Part shown: positions 36,130-44,719 of the stretch, one piece after another
Layout of the letters: every line of letters starts with the position of its first letter
Position numbering within the stretch: the stretch's first letter is position 1
Source: Phaeobacter inhibens DSM 16374
GTDB lineage: Bacteria; Pseudomonadota; Alphaproteobacteria; Rhodobacterales; Rhodobacteraceae
Length of the DNA: 64,000 bases
Reading direction: 5' to 3'
Assembly: GCF_000473105.1 (NCBI RefSeq)
Contig: NZ_KI421498.1
Span: forward strand, 186,001 to 250,000
Position numbers and translations under genes: made by a program
The notes under the pieces: generated by a model
The model's input: only the letters and a program-made list of their open reading frames with translations
Database searches by the model: none
Told to the model about the DNA's origin: nothing

Positions 36130-38577
36130 TCAGACTTTTACCCGGCTCATAGATGGGTCATAGAGCGGACCGAGCTGCACTTTACAGGGCACCCGCTGAG
36201 TGGCGACTTCCAGTTCATAGTCCCCGCTCAGCACATAATCTGGATCGACGCCATCAGGATTGCGGATATAGCCGTAGCCGATCGACTGACCGACGGTGTA
36301 GCCGTAGCCGCCGGAGGTGAGCCAGCCGACGCGTTTGCCGTTGCGATAGATGGTTTCGCGGCCCATCAGCACCACGCTGGGATCGGTGGTGAAACAGGCA
36401 AGCATCTTCTTCACCCCCCCGGCTTTCCGCGCTTCGGCAGCGGCGCGCCCCTTAAAGGCGATCTTCTTTCGGAGTTTCACCGCCCAGCCCAATCCGGCTT
36501 CGAACGGGGTGTGGTCCGGGCCAATATCTGAGCCCCAGGCGCGGTAGCCTTTTTCAAGGCGCAGGGACTCAATCGCACGGTAGCCGGCATCGACCAACCC
36601 AAGAGGCTGTCCAACACCCATCAGTGCTGCGTAAACAGTTTGGGCGTACTCCACCGGCAAATGCAGTTCCCAGCCTAACTCCCCGACATAGGTCACACGC
36701 AGCGCCTGAACTGGGCATCCGGCGATACCGATGGTGCGGATCGTGCCGAATTGGAAACCATCGTTGGAGACATCGTCCCGGGTCACCGCAGCCAGGATGT
36801 CGCGTGCCTTTGGTCCCATCAGCGACAGGACAGCGTTGGACGAGGTGATATCGAACAGCTGGCAGTTCATGCCCTCAGGAATGTTGCGGCGGATCCAGTC
36901 GAAGTCGTGTGTGGCATAGCCGGTTCCGGTGACGATATAGAACTCATCCTGGGCGACGCGACCGACGGTCAGATCGCATTCGATGCCGCCTTTGTCGTTC
37001 AGCATCTGGGTATAGATCAGCGATCCCACTGGCTTGTCTACATCGTTGGCACAGATCCAGTTCATGGCGGCCAGTGCATCCGGGCCTTTCAGCGTGAATT
37101 TGGCGAAGGACGTCTGGTCAAACAGGACTGCGGCCTCTCGTGCCGCCTTGTGCTCACGGCCTACCGCGTCAAACCAGTTCTGACGGCCAAAGCTGTAGAG
37201 ATCCTGAGGTGTCTCGCCTCTGGTGGCGTCGGCAAACCAGTTCGGGCGCTCCCAGCCAAGTTTCTCGCCGAAACAGGCGCCTTTGTTTTTCAACGTGTCG
37301 TAGAGCGGGGATTTGCGGCAGGGGCGGCCGCTGTCGTGTTCCTCATGTGGCCAAGCCATGGTGTAATGCTTGCCGTAAGCCTCCACCGTGCGTGTGCGGA
37401 TCCAGTCGGTATCGAAATGCGGGCGGCCAAAGCGACGGATATCGGCAGACCAAAGATCAAACGGCGGCTCGCCATTCTTCACCCATTCCGCAAGTGCCAT
37501 GCCGGCGCCACCGCCAGCGGCGATGCCGAAAGCGTTGAAACCCGCACCGACATAGAAATTGCTGAGTTCCGGCGCCTCGCCGATGATGAAGTTGCCATCT
37601 GGCGTGAAGCTTTCGGGCCCGTTTGTCAGCGTCTTGATACCGGCATGTTCCAGCGCTGGGACCCGGCCAAGCGCCTGTTCCATCAGCTGCTCGAAATGGT
37701 CGAAATTGCTGTCGAGCAGGCTGTAGTGGAACCCTTTGGGGATGCCATCAGTGGCCCAAGGGATCGGGTTCGGCTCATAGCCGCCCATCACCAGCCCGCC
37801 GACTTCCTCTTTGTAGTAAGTCAGCCGATCTGGGTCGCGTAGCGTGGGCAGATTGGAGGGCACGCCCTCGAACGGTTCCGTAACCATATACTGGTGCTCC
37901 ATCGGAACCAGGGGGACGTTGACACCAAATCGTTTTGCAAAGGTGCGAGTCCACTGACCGGCGCAGCAGATCACCTTTTCGCATTCGATGCGGCCATGTT
38001 CGGTGATCACGGCGCGGATCCTGCCGTCTTCGATTTCGATATCAATGACTTTTGTGTCCTCGAAAATCTTGGCGCCAGCCATCCGTGCGCCCTTCGCCAG
38101 CGCCTGAGTGATGTCGGAGGGGTTGGCCTGCCCGTCGGTGGGCATGAAGGCGGCGCCGATCACGTCGGAGATATCCATCAGCGGCCACAGGTCCTGGGCT
38201 TCCTTGGGGGTCAGCAGCTCCATCTCCAGACCGAAGGAGTGTGCGGTGGTGGCCTGACGTTTGACCTCAGTCCAGCGTTCCTCGTTACAGGCCAGGCGCA
38301 ACCCGCCGTTCATCTTCCAGCCGGTGCCTAGGCCGGTTTCTGCCTCAATCTTGTTGTATAGATCGACCGAATAGCCCAGCAACTGCGTAATGTTGGCGTT
38401 CGAGCGCAACTGTCCGACCAAACCGGCAGCGTGAAAGGTAGTACCAGAGGTTAGTTTTTTCCGCTCCAGCAGAACGGTGTCGGTCCAGCCCAGTTTGGCC
38501 AGGTGATAAGCGGTTGAGCAGCCGATGATGCCGCCACCGATGATGACTGCCTTGGCAGTTGAGGGGAGTTCAGTCAT
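36130..38577 (-). CDS. Dimethylglycine/sarcosine dehydrogenase-like FAD demethylase with T-protein domain (copy 2)
   Basis: An 815-residue paralogue of the protein encoded at 25139. AVIIGGGIIGCSTAYHLAKLG begins near residue 10. TTFHAAGLVGQLRSN contains the His expected to bind FAD covalently, and PEDGN-like THF-side motifs lie in the C-terminal aminomethyltransferase domain (VTYVGELGWELHLP, LEKGYRAWGSDIGPDHTPFEAG). The active-site region of the bridging part differs from copy 1 in many positions, so the two probably handle different methylated substrates or successive demethylations. The start at 38577 follows TGAGGA. The kinase-like gene upstream ends nine bases before it. Confidence 0.9.
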   Translation of the reverse strand: MTELPSTAKAVIIGGGIIGCSTAYHLAKLGWTDTVLLERKKLTSGTTFHAAGLVGQLRSNANITQLLGYSVDLYNKIEAETGLGTGWKMNGGLRLACNEERWTEVKRQATTAHSFGLEMELLTPKEAQDLWPLMDISDVIGAAFMPTDGQANPSDITQALAKGARMAGAKIFEDTKVIDIEIEDGRIRAVITEHGRIECEKVICCAGQWTRTFAKRFGVNVPLVPMEHQYMVTEPFEGVPSNLPTLRDPDRLTYYKEEVGGLVMGGYEPNPIPWATDGIPKGFHYSLLDSNFDHFEQLMEQALGRVPALEHAGIKTLTNGPESFTPDGNFIIGEAPELSNFYVGAGFNAFGIAAGGGAGMALAEWVKNGEPPFDLWSADIRRFGRPHFDTDWIRTRTVEAYGKHYTMAWPHEEHDSGRPCRKSPLYDTLKNKGACFGEKLGWERPNWFADATRGETPQDLYSFGRQNWFDAVGREHKAAREAAVLFDQTSFAKFTLKGPDALAAMNWICANDVDKPVGSLIYTQMLNDKGGIECDLTVGRVAQDEFYIVTGTGYATHDFDWIRRNIPEGMNCQLFDITSSNAVLSLMGPKARDILAAVTRDDVSNDGFQFGTIRTIGIAGCPVQALRVTYVGELGWELHLPVEYAQTVYAALMGVGQPLGLVDAGYRAIESLRLEKGYRAWGSDIGPDHTPFEAGLGWAVKLRKKIAFKGRAAAEARKAGGVKKMLACFTTDPSVVLMGRETIYRNGKRVGWLTSGGYGYTVGQSIGYGYIRNPDGVDPDYVLSGDYELEVATQRVPCKVQLGPLYDPSMSRVKV

Positions 38578-38585
38578 GTCAGTCC

Positions 38586-39467
38586 TCAGGTGTTTTGAAA
38601 GTCGTCAAGCGCCGCGCGGAAGCGCGCGAGATTGCTGGCGGTGTAGGCCGCGTAGTCAAATTCGATTTTGGAAGTGATCTCGGAAACCATGCTCCACATC
38701 GTTTCGCGAAGAAGCGATGCACATTTCATGGCGTTGTAGCGATGCAGCAGGTCATCGGTCACGGGTGCGCCGAAATAGGTCTCCAGAATCCAGAGCTCCT
38801 GCTGCTCTGACAGCCCGTTGTTGGACGCCAGCCCGCCGAGATCAAACAGTGGTGAGTTGAAACCGGCATAGTCATAGTCAATCAGCCAGAGTCTTGTACC
38901 GTCATCGAGAAAATTGCCGCATAGGAGGTCGTTGTGCCCAAAGACGATGTCGAACGGACCTGCAGCCTGTTCTAGACGATTGCCGATTGTGGCCAGTTCA
39001 GCGGCCAGAGCGGCATGGCGGCTATTCTTGTCCTGCAGGGCGGCTGTGTAGTCGCGGATCACATGGAAAACCCAGAACACCAATGCGGGACCGCGCAGAT
39101 GCCCGGGCACTTTTTGGTGGCAGGATTTTACCAACTCCAGCACCCGTGGCAGCATCGCGGGCGCGCGTATGTCATCCTCAGTCAAGGTATGGCTTTCGAT
39201 GTATTCCATCACCGTCAGCCCTTGCTGGGTGTGCACTACCGCGGGCGCTAAGCCGGCAGCGTGAGCGGCGCGGCTGGCTGACAGTTCGTTGAACCGCATC
39301 ACCTGGTGCAAGGGGATGTCATCGCCTGCGCGTACCACGTATTTGCCGGAATTGTCGGTAACCAGGTAGTTTATATTGGTGATACCACCGTTCAACGGTT
39401 CAGCCGTGATCTCTCCCTGCCAGATGGGCAGGGCGCGGATTTGATGAAGCAGATTGGATTGGCTCAT
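38586..39467 (-). CDS. Choline/ethanolamine-kinase-like phosphotransferase (copy 2)
   Basis: A 293-residue phosphotransferase with NGGITNINYLVTDNSGKYVVR at the N-terminus (about 25-45), the catalytic loop VFGHNDLLCGNFLDDGTRLW (about 180) with intact HND, and IDYDYAGFNSPLFDLGGLAS. It is the paralogue of the gene at 27574, and its catalytic loop is more canonical. Choline and ethanolamine kinases are the nearest functional group. It is in an operon with the demethylase downstream and the ABC permease upstream (three bases between stop and start), so it probably acts on the imported compound. GGAGA precedes the ATG. Confidence 0.85.
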   Translation of the reverse strand: MSQSNLLHQIRALPIWQGEITAEPLNGGITNINYLVTDNSGKYVVRAGDDIPLHQVMRFNELSASRAAHAAGLAPAVVHTQQGLTVMEYIESHTLTEDDIRAPAMLPRVLELVKSCHQKVPGHLRGPALVFWVFHVIRDYTAALQDKNSRHAALAAELATIGNRLEQAAGPFDIVFGHNDLLCGNFLDDGTRLWLIDYDYAGFNSPLFDLGGLASNNGLSEQQELWILETYFGAPVTDDLLHRYNAMKCASLLRETMWSMVSEITSKIEFDYAAYTASNLARFRAALDDFQNT

Positions 39468-39469
39468 GC

Positions 39470-41464
39470 TTAGGTCTCCAGTCCAAAGCGGATGCGGGCG
39501 CCACGGGCTCCTGCGTTGACCAGACGGTCGGCGATGATTGCGATAAAGGCGATGGCCAGCCCTGCCACCAACCCACGACCGGTGTCCGCCTTGGTCAGAG
39601 CGATATAGACTTCCTGACCGAGATCACGTGTGCCAACCAGAGCGGTGATCACCAGCATCGACAACGCCAGCATGATGGTCTGGTTGATACCCAGCAGGAT
39701 TTCCGGCAGCGCCATCGGTAGCCGTACCATTCGCAAGAGTTGCCAGCGGGTGCATCCCGAGACTAATCCGGCCTCGATCAGCTCGCCGCTGACACTACGC
39801 ATTCCGTGCGCCGCGTAACGGACAGCCGGTGCCAGCGCATAAAGAACGATAGCAATCATTGCGGTGAAGTCCCCAACCCGGAACAGCATCACCACCGGGA
39901 TCAGATAGACGAAGCTGGGCAGGGTTTGCAGCGTGTCGATAAACAGGCCGATCGCCACGCCTGCGCGCTTGTTCAGCGCCGCCAGCACACCGAGCGGTAC
40001 GCCGATCAAAGTTGCCAGGATTACCGAGGCACCGCAAAGGTAGACGGTAACCATCGCCTTGGCCCAAAGACCGCTGAAAGCGATCAGCGTGGACATGCTG
40101 CCGCACATCAATGCCAGCCGCAACCCGCCAGCGCGCCATCCGACCAGTGTCAGCATGGCGACGGCCCAAGGCCACGGGATGCCCAGCAATGTTTTCTTTA
40201 TTGGCAGCATGAACCAGTGAAGGAAGAAAACTTTTACCGCCTCGAACGCGTCGAAATAATTCACGTTCAGGTATTTTACTGTCTCGCTCCAGAAATCGCC
40301 CGTGGTGATGGTCTGGCTGATCGGGTATTGCAGCAACAGCGGGGAAAAACGGCCCAACCCCCAGGTGATAATCAGCAGAGACAGGACCAGCACCGTCCGC
40401 TTGTGGCGGGTGGCCTTGGATCCGGGTGCAATGTGGTGGACTTGGCCCATACGCTCTGCGAAGGCCTGGCTTAGCCGGTCGACCGCAATGGCCAGCACAA
40501 CGATGGCAATACCTGCCTCAAAACCCGCACCGATATCCAGACGGCGCAGCGCGGCCAGCACGTCAAAGCCGAGCCCGCCAGCGCCGATCATTGACGCAAT
40601 GATGACCATGTTGAGCGTGAGCATGATCACCTGGTTCACGCCAACCATCAGGCTTTGGCTTGCCGAGGGGACCAGGACCCGCCACATCAGCTGGCGCGGT
40701 GTGGTGCCAGCCATACGGCCGAAGTCGAGGATCTCCGGATCGACCGACTTGAGAGCCAAAATGGTAACGCGGATCATTGGCGGTGTTGCATAGATGATGG
40801 TTGCAACCAGCGCCGACACCGGGCCAAAGCCGAACATGAACAGGATCGGCACCAGATAGGCGAAGATTGGTATGGTCTGCATCAGATCCAGTAGGGGTGA
40901 CAGAATGCGCTCGCCCACGGGGTGGCGGTAGGCCCAGATCCCTGTCAACAGCCCGCCGCCGGCACCGATCGGCACCGCGATCAGCACGGAGGCAAGTGTG
41001 ACCATGGCACTGTCCCATTGCCCAAACACTGCAAGATAGGCAAAGCAGGCTCCTGCCACCGCCGCCAGACCCCAATTGCGGCAATAATGGCCGAGAGCTA
41101 TAACAGCCGCCGTCACAGCGATCCAGCTGGCGGCAGGCAGCAGGGCCTCCGCGCCGGGGCCGGAGGACACAAAAAAACCATTTGCCAGCAGGCTCAGCAT
41201 CAACTCGTAGGGCTGCTCAATCAGCCAGGCGACGGCGCGCGTGACATCAGTAAAGGATATCGGGCCGATGGCTGCGTCTTCTACGAGCCAGGTCATGGCG
41301 GATGAGATATGGCCCTTGAGCGGAAGCACCCAACTTGAAGGCACTTTGATCAGCCAGCGTGCATCCAGCGCTTTGGACAGATCACGGCCAAACCTGCCCA
41401 GAAGGATCGTGACAAGGATCAGCCCCCATACTGTCGCTGACTGAGGGGAGAGGCGGGCGCTCAT
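39470..41464 (-). CDS. Glycine betaine/proline-type ABC permease, two domains fused
   Basis: A 664-residue membrane protein made of two ProW-like permease halves. Each half has the inner-membrane coupling motif: YATPPMIRVTILALKSVDPE (about 228) with GRMAGTTPRQLMWRV, and LYALAPAVRYAAHGMRSV (about 545) with GLVSGCTRWQLLRMVRLP. OpuA/ProU importers usually contain two copies of one such subunit, so this chain may form the whole channel. It overlaps the ATPase gene (ATGA) and is followed by the kinase-like gene. It should import a quaternary or methylated amine with the binding protein encoded at 42600. Confidence 0.9.
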   Translation of the reverse strand: MSARLSPQSATVWGLILVTILLGRFGRDLSKALDARWLIKVPSSWVLPLKGHISSAMTWLVEDAAIGPISFTDVTRAVAWLIEQPYELMLSLLANGFFVSSGPGAEALLPAASWIAVTAAVIALGHYCRNWGLAAVAGACFAYLAVFGQWDSAMVTLASVLIAVPIGAGGGLLTGIWAYRHPVGERILSPLLDLMQTIPIFAYLVPILFMFGFGPVSALVATIIYATPPMIRVTILALKSVDPEILDFGRMAGTTPRQLMWRVLVPSASQSLMVGVNQVIMLTLNMVIIASMIGAGGLGFDVLAALRRLDIGAGFEAGIAIVVLAIAVDRLSQAFAERMGQVHHIAPGSKATRHKRTVLVLSLLIITWGLGRFSPLLLQYPISQTITTGDFWSETVKYLNVNYFDAFEAVKVFFLHWFMLPIKKTLLGIPWPWAVAMLTLVGWRAGGLRLALMCGSMSTLIAFSGLWAKAMVTVYLCGASVILATLIGVPLGVLAALNKRAGVAIGLFIDTLQTLPSFVYLIPVVMLFRVGDFTAMIAIVLYALAPAVRYAAHGMRSVSGELIEAGLVSGCTRWQLLRMVRLPMALPEILLGINQTIMLALSMLVITALVGTRDLGQEVYIALTKADTGRGLVAGLAIAFIAIIADRLVNAGARGARIRFGLET

Positions 41465-42495
41465 TCTATCCCTCCGGAGGTCTCGCCAGCGCCAAACAAT
41501 ACGCGGGCGACGGCTTGTCGGTTTATGCTGCCAATAATGCGGCCGCTATCGTCGCAGACCGGGCGCGGCGCATCGGCGGCAATGATCTGCTCCGCGACAT
41601 CCGAAACCCGGGCGGTTTGCGGAACAGGTGTACCCTCGCCGTCGGTACCGGAGGCCATGATGCCGCCCACGGTTAGAACCTTGGATCGTGGAATATGGCG
41701 GGTGAACTCGGCGACGTAGTCAGTGGCCGGGTTCAGTACCAATTCCTCCGGCGTTGCGATCTGGATGATGTGACCGTCTTTCATGATGGCAATTCGGTCG
41801 GCCAGGCGCACGGCTTCCTCAAAATCATGAGTGATGAAGACGATGGTTTTGTGGAGGCGCGCCTGCAAGCGCAGGAATTCATCCTGCATCTCGCGGCGGA
41901 TCAGCGGATCAAGCGCCGAAAACGGCTCATCTAGAAACCACAGGTCGGGTTCTGTCACCAGTGAACGGGCAATGCCGACACGCTGTTGCTGGCCGCCCGA
42001 CAGCTCACGCGGGTAGTAGTCCTCGCGCCCCTTCAGGCCTACCAGTTCCACGACTTCCCGGGCCTTCACTTCGGCTTCGCTTTTGGGTACGGCCTGAACT
42101 GTCAGTGGAAACATGACGTTCTGCAAGACCGTCAGATGCGGCAACAAGGCAAAATGCTGAAACACCATGCCCATCTTGTGGCGGCGGATTTCAATCAGTT
42201 CCTGTTCGCTCGCGGCCAGCAGATCGACACCATCAAACAGAACCTGTCCGCCGGTGGGTTCGATCAGTCGCGACAGGCAGCGCACCAGAGTTGATTTGCC
42301 GGAGCCGGAGAGCCCCATGATGATGAAAATCTCGCCCTCGGCAATGTCAATCCGGGCGTCCCGCACGGCGCCAATGATGCCGGCCTTGCGGATGTCCTCA
42401 CCGCTGGGCGTGGGGTTGGCGTTCAGAAAGGCTTCCGCATTGGCGCCATAAAGCTTCCAGATGTTGCGGCAAGAAAGTTTGGTCTTGGAGGTCAT
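41461..42495 (-). CDS. Glycine betaine/proline-type ABC transporter ATPase
   Basis: A 344-residue ProV/OpuAA-like ATPase. Walker A is MGLSGSGKST (about 60), the signature ELSGGQQQRVGIARSL lies near 155 and Walker B is LWFLDEPFSALDP near 180. A short C-terminal CBS-like segment (VSDVAEQIIAADAPRPVCDD) may sense ionic strength or nucleotide, as in OpuA. The ATG at 42495 is preferred over 42522 because a GGAG site lies upstream at suitable spacing. Its stop overlaps the permease start. It supplies energy for uptake of the compound degraded by this region. Confidence 0.9.
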   Translation of the reverse strand: MTSKTKLSCRNIWKLYGANAEAFLNANPTPSGEDIRKAGIIGAVRDARIDIAEGEIFIIMGLSGSGKSTLVRCLSRLIEPTGGQVLFDGVDLLAASEQELIEIRRHKMGMVFQHFALLPHLTVLQNVMFPLTVQAVPKSEAEVKAREVVELVGLKGREDYYPRELSGGQQQRVGIARSLVTEPDLWFLDEPFSALDPLIRREMQDEFLRLQARLHKTIVFITHDFEEAVRLADRIAIMKDGHIIQIATPEELVLNPATDYVAEFTRHIPRSKVLTVGGIMASGTDGEGTPVPQTARVSDVAEQIIAADAPRPVCDDSGRIIGSINRQAVARVLFGAGETSGGIE

Positions 42496-42599
42496 CAAGG
42501 CGGCTCCGGTGCCGGTCCGCATCGGCGGCCAGCGGGATTTGTCATGCGGGGAAGAAAGGGGCCGCCTTGAGAGCGGACAGCAGCCCCTAGGGAGTGAGA

Positions 42600-43547
42600 T
42601 CAGTTAGCGATCCAGCCAGACCAACGTTCCTTGTTGGCGGTCATCCAATCAGAGACGACGGCGTCGATATCGACGCCATCCAGGTCCGCCTTGCCGACCA
42701 TGGCGCTCATTTCGTCATTTGAAATGTTGTAGGCTTGCACAATTTCGTAGGCGCCGGGCCATTTTTCGGGCAAGCCCGCCCAAGCGGCTTTCCAGATCGG
42801 GCCGCGTGGTTTCCCGCAATCATACGCGAGATCCGGATTTACACCCACTGATGGATCAGAGTAGCACTCTGAGGAATAGGGCGGGAATTCCACAAACTCG
42901 CCTTCGTATTTGGCCGGTGCCCAATGAGGCACGTAGATCCAGAGCACAATGGGGTCCTGGCGTTGGTAGGCAGATTCCAGTTCGGCAAACAGGGCCGCGT
43001 CGGTGCCCGCGTGCACCACTTCAAAATCAAGTTCCAGCGCTTCTACGCGTTCTTCGTCGAAGCCTCCCCAAGTTACCGGGCCACCGACGTAGCGACCGTT
43101 TGGAGAGGTTTCAGCAGTCGAAAACTCATCGGCGCAGTCCTTGAGTGCCTGCCAGTCCGGCAGGCCCGGGCAGCGCTCTTTCATGTAGGAGGGATACCAC
43201 CATTCTTCGATCGCCATCAGACCGGTTTCGCCCGCGTTGACCACCTTGCCTGAGGCGGTCGCCTCGTCCAGCGCTTCACGCCCGGTGGTTTCCCAGATCT
43301 CCATAGCCAGATGCAGGTCGCCTGTCTTCAGTCCCGCGAATTGCGCTATATAGTCAGCCTGCACATATTCGACGTTGTATCCTGCCTCCTGCAGGATGCG
43401 GCCCATGATCTTGGTGTTGATCAACTGGCCAGACCAGTCGTGCAGAGTCAGTCTGATCGGGTCGGCGGATTCTGCAGACCAGGCGGATGATGCGGAAAAG
43501 GCGGCCGTCAGTGCCGCAGCTCCGAATATTCTGAGGTTCTGTCGCAT
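42600..43547 (-). CDS. Glycine betaine/osmolyte-type periplasmic substrate-binding protein
   Basis: A 315-residue OpuAC-family binding protein with a Sec signal peptide (FGAAALTAAFSASSAWSA, cleavage around residue 24). Trp-rich ligand-pocket segments of the aromatic-cage type can be seen, such as HDWSGQLINTKIMGRIL, AMEIWETTGREAL, EEWWYPSYM and VLWIYVPHWAPAKY. Such cages hold quaternary ammonium groups in this family, so a methylated amine ligand is plausible. AGGGAAA precedes the ATG. It is the first gene of the - strand operon, divergent from the DeoR gene at 43764. Confidence 0.9.
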   Translation of the reverse strand: MRQNLRIFGAAALTAAFSASSAWSAESADPIRLTLHDWSGQLINTKIMGRILQEAGYNVEYVQADYIAQFAGLKTGDLHLAMEIWETTGREALDEATASGKVVNAGETGLMAIEEWWYPSYMKERCPGLPDWQALKDCADEFSTAETSPNGRYVGGPVTWGGFDEERVEALELDFEVVHAGTDAALFAELESAYQRQDPIVLWIYVPHWAPAKYEGEFVEFPPYSSECYSDPSVGVNPDLAYDCGKPRGPIWKAAWAGLPEKWPGAYEIVQAYNISNDEMSAMVGKADLDGVDIDAVVSDWMTANKERWSGWIAN

Positions 43548-43560
43548 ATCGATTTCCCTG

Positions 43561-43716
43561 TTATGTGGCGTTATGTGTGATTCTTGGCGTCACGTAGAGG
43601 TATCGTGCAGTTGGCTTGGCTTTCAGTCAATATAAGCCACAAAAAACAACGTTTTTTCATTCAATACGTCAATTCACGCGCTGAAATATGCTGCTCGCTG
43701 TTGCATTGTGTGGCTT
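43561..43716. promoter_or_regulatory. Divergent control region with inverted repeats, candidate DeoR operator
   Basis: The 216-bp gap between the binding-protein gene (-) and the second deoR-type gene (+) contains a perfect inverted repeat AAAAAAC (43641-43647) / GTTTTTT (43651-43657). It also holds a wider inverted pair AAGCCACA (43634-43641) / TGTGGCTT (43709-43716) and a direct repeat TTATGTG (43561-43567, 43571-43577). These are candidate operators. They do not resemble the decamers near 25074, so the two DeoR proteins may have different sites. Confidence 0.4.
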
Positions 43717-43763
43717 TTTTGAATAGCGCTTAGCAAAACTAAGAGCTTTCCCCTGCATCCGAA

Positions 43764-44600
43764 ATGACCCAGAAAACCACCAACCAACGAGAAGAAGAGA
43801 TCTTGCGGGAGCTTCACCGCGCAGGTGGATCCTGCCGTGTGAGCGCGCTTGCGCAGAAGCTGAGCGTCTCTAACGAAACCATCCGGCGTAATGTCAAAAC
43901 GCTGCAGGAGCGCAGAATTGTGCGCAAGGTACACGGTGGTGTACATCTCAACGAAGAGGTCATTGAGCCGCCTTTTGAAAACCGCCTTAGTTCGCATGCA
44001 GATGTAAAAACTGCACTGGCCCAGGCCGTGGCGGAGACGATCAGCGATGGGGATTCTGTGTTTCTCGACATCGGTTCGACAACGGCCTACGTCGCGCTGG
44101 CGCTCAGAAATCACAGCAACCTCTTTGTGGTTACAAATTCCGTTTTTGTTGCCCAGACGCTGGCCATGCGGAACAATAACAGGGTTTTTCTCGCGGGTGG
44201 CGAATTGCGTGCACATGATGGCGGGGCCTTCGGAGCAGAGGCGCTGGATCTGCTGCGGCGTCTCAACGTTCAGCTAGCCGTGTTCTCAGTTGGCGCCGTG
44301 AATAGCGAACTGGGCTTTATGCTGCATGATCTTGAGGAGGCAAATATCGCGCGGGTCGCGGCAGAAAATGCGCAGGTCTGCATCGTCGTGGCTGACAGCG
44401 GCAAATTCAACAAACGCGCTCCCGTCTCTCTCGACAAGATGTCTTCGATTGACGTTTTCTTCACTGATAGCCCTCCACCGGACGGTATCCGTGAAATGCT
44501 GGACAAGAACGAGATCGAGACCGTTGTTGTCGAAGGCAAAGAGCGTCACGCCGGTTGGTCTAAGTTATTGGCAAAGAATAAGGCCTCTCCCACGCCATAA
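43764..44600 (+). CDS. DeoR-family transcriptional regulator (right edge of the N-methyl catabolic region)
   Basis: A 278-residue DeoR regulator. The helix-turn-helix is VSALAQKLSVSNETIRRNVKTLQ (residues about 25-47, quoted in part: SVSNETIRRNVKTL), followed by KVHGGVHLNEEVIEPPFENR and a C-terminal ligand domain (VFLDIGSTTAYVALAL, FLAGGELRAHDGGAFG). It is divergent from the ABC transporter operon, which it probably controls. Its counterpart at 24199 flanks the other end. DeoR ligands are usually phosphorylated, which fits the kinase-like genes in the region. The ATG at 43764 has only a weak ribosome-binding site. Confidence 0.9.
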   Translation: MTQKTTNQREEEILRELHRAGGSCRVSALAQKLSVSNETIRRNVKTLQERRIVRKVHGGVHLNEEVIEPPFENRLSSHADVKTALAQAVAETISDGDSVFLDIGSTTAYVALALRNHSNLFVVTNSVFVAQTLAMRNNNRVFLAGGELRAHDGGAFGAEALDLLRRLNVQLAVFSVGAVNSELGFMLHDLEEANIARVAAENAQVCIVVADSGKFNKRAPVSLDKMSSIDVFFTDSPPPDGIREMLDKNEIETVVVEGKERHAGWSKLLAKNKASPTP

Positions 44601-44719
44601 CGGCACAGGTCTGGGTGCTGGCCGGGTTGATGTCCAGCCGGTGAACTGCTTTGTCGCTCAGGCAGAATCTGCCACAAGCAAAGTGATTTGGTCTCCTGAC
44701 GTGTATGATTGGCCTGGGT
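44601..44719. other. Start of a decayed patch without a recognised gene
   Basis: The stretch after the deoR-type gene, continuing to the hipA remnant at 45380, has irregular codon use and no recognisable protein apart from the low-confidence open frame at 44720-45243. Confidence 0.4.

Noticed and set aside
36751-37842. A 363-codon open frame on the + strand.
   Set aside because: It is antisense to the second demethylase gene, has no ribosome-binding site and no recognisable protein features.
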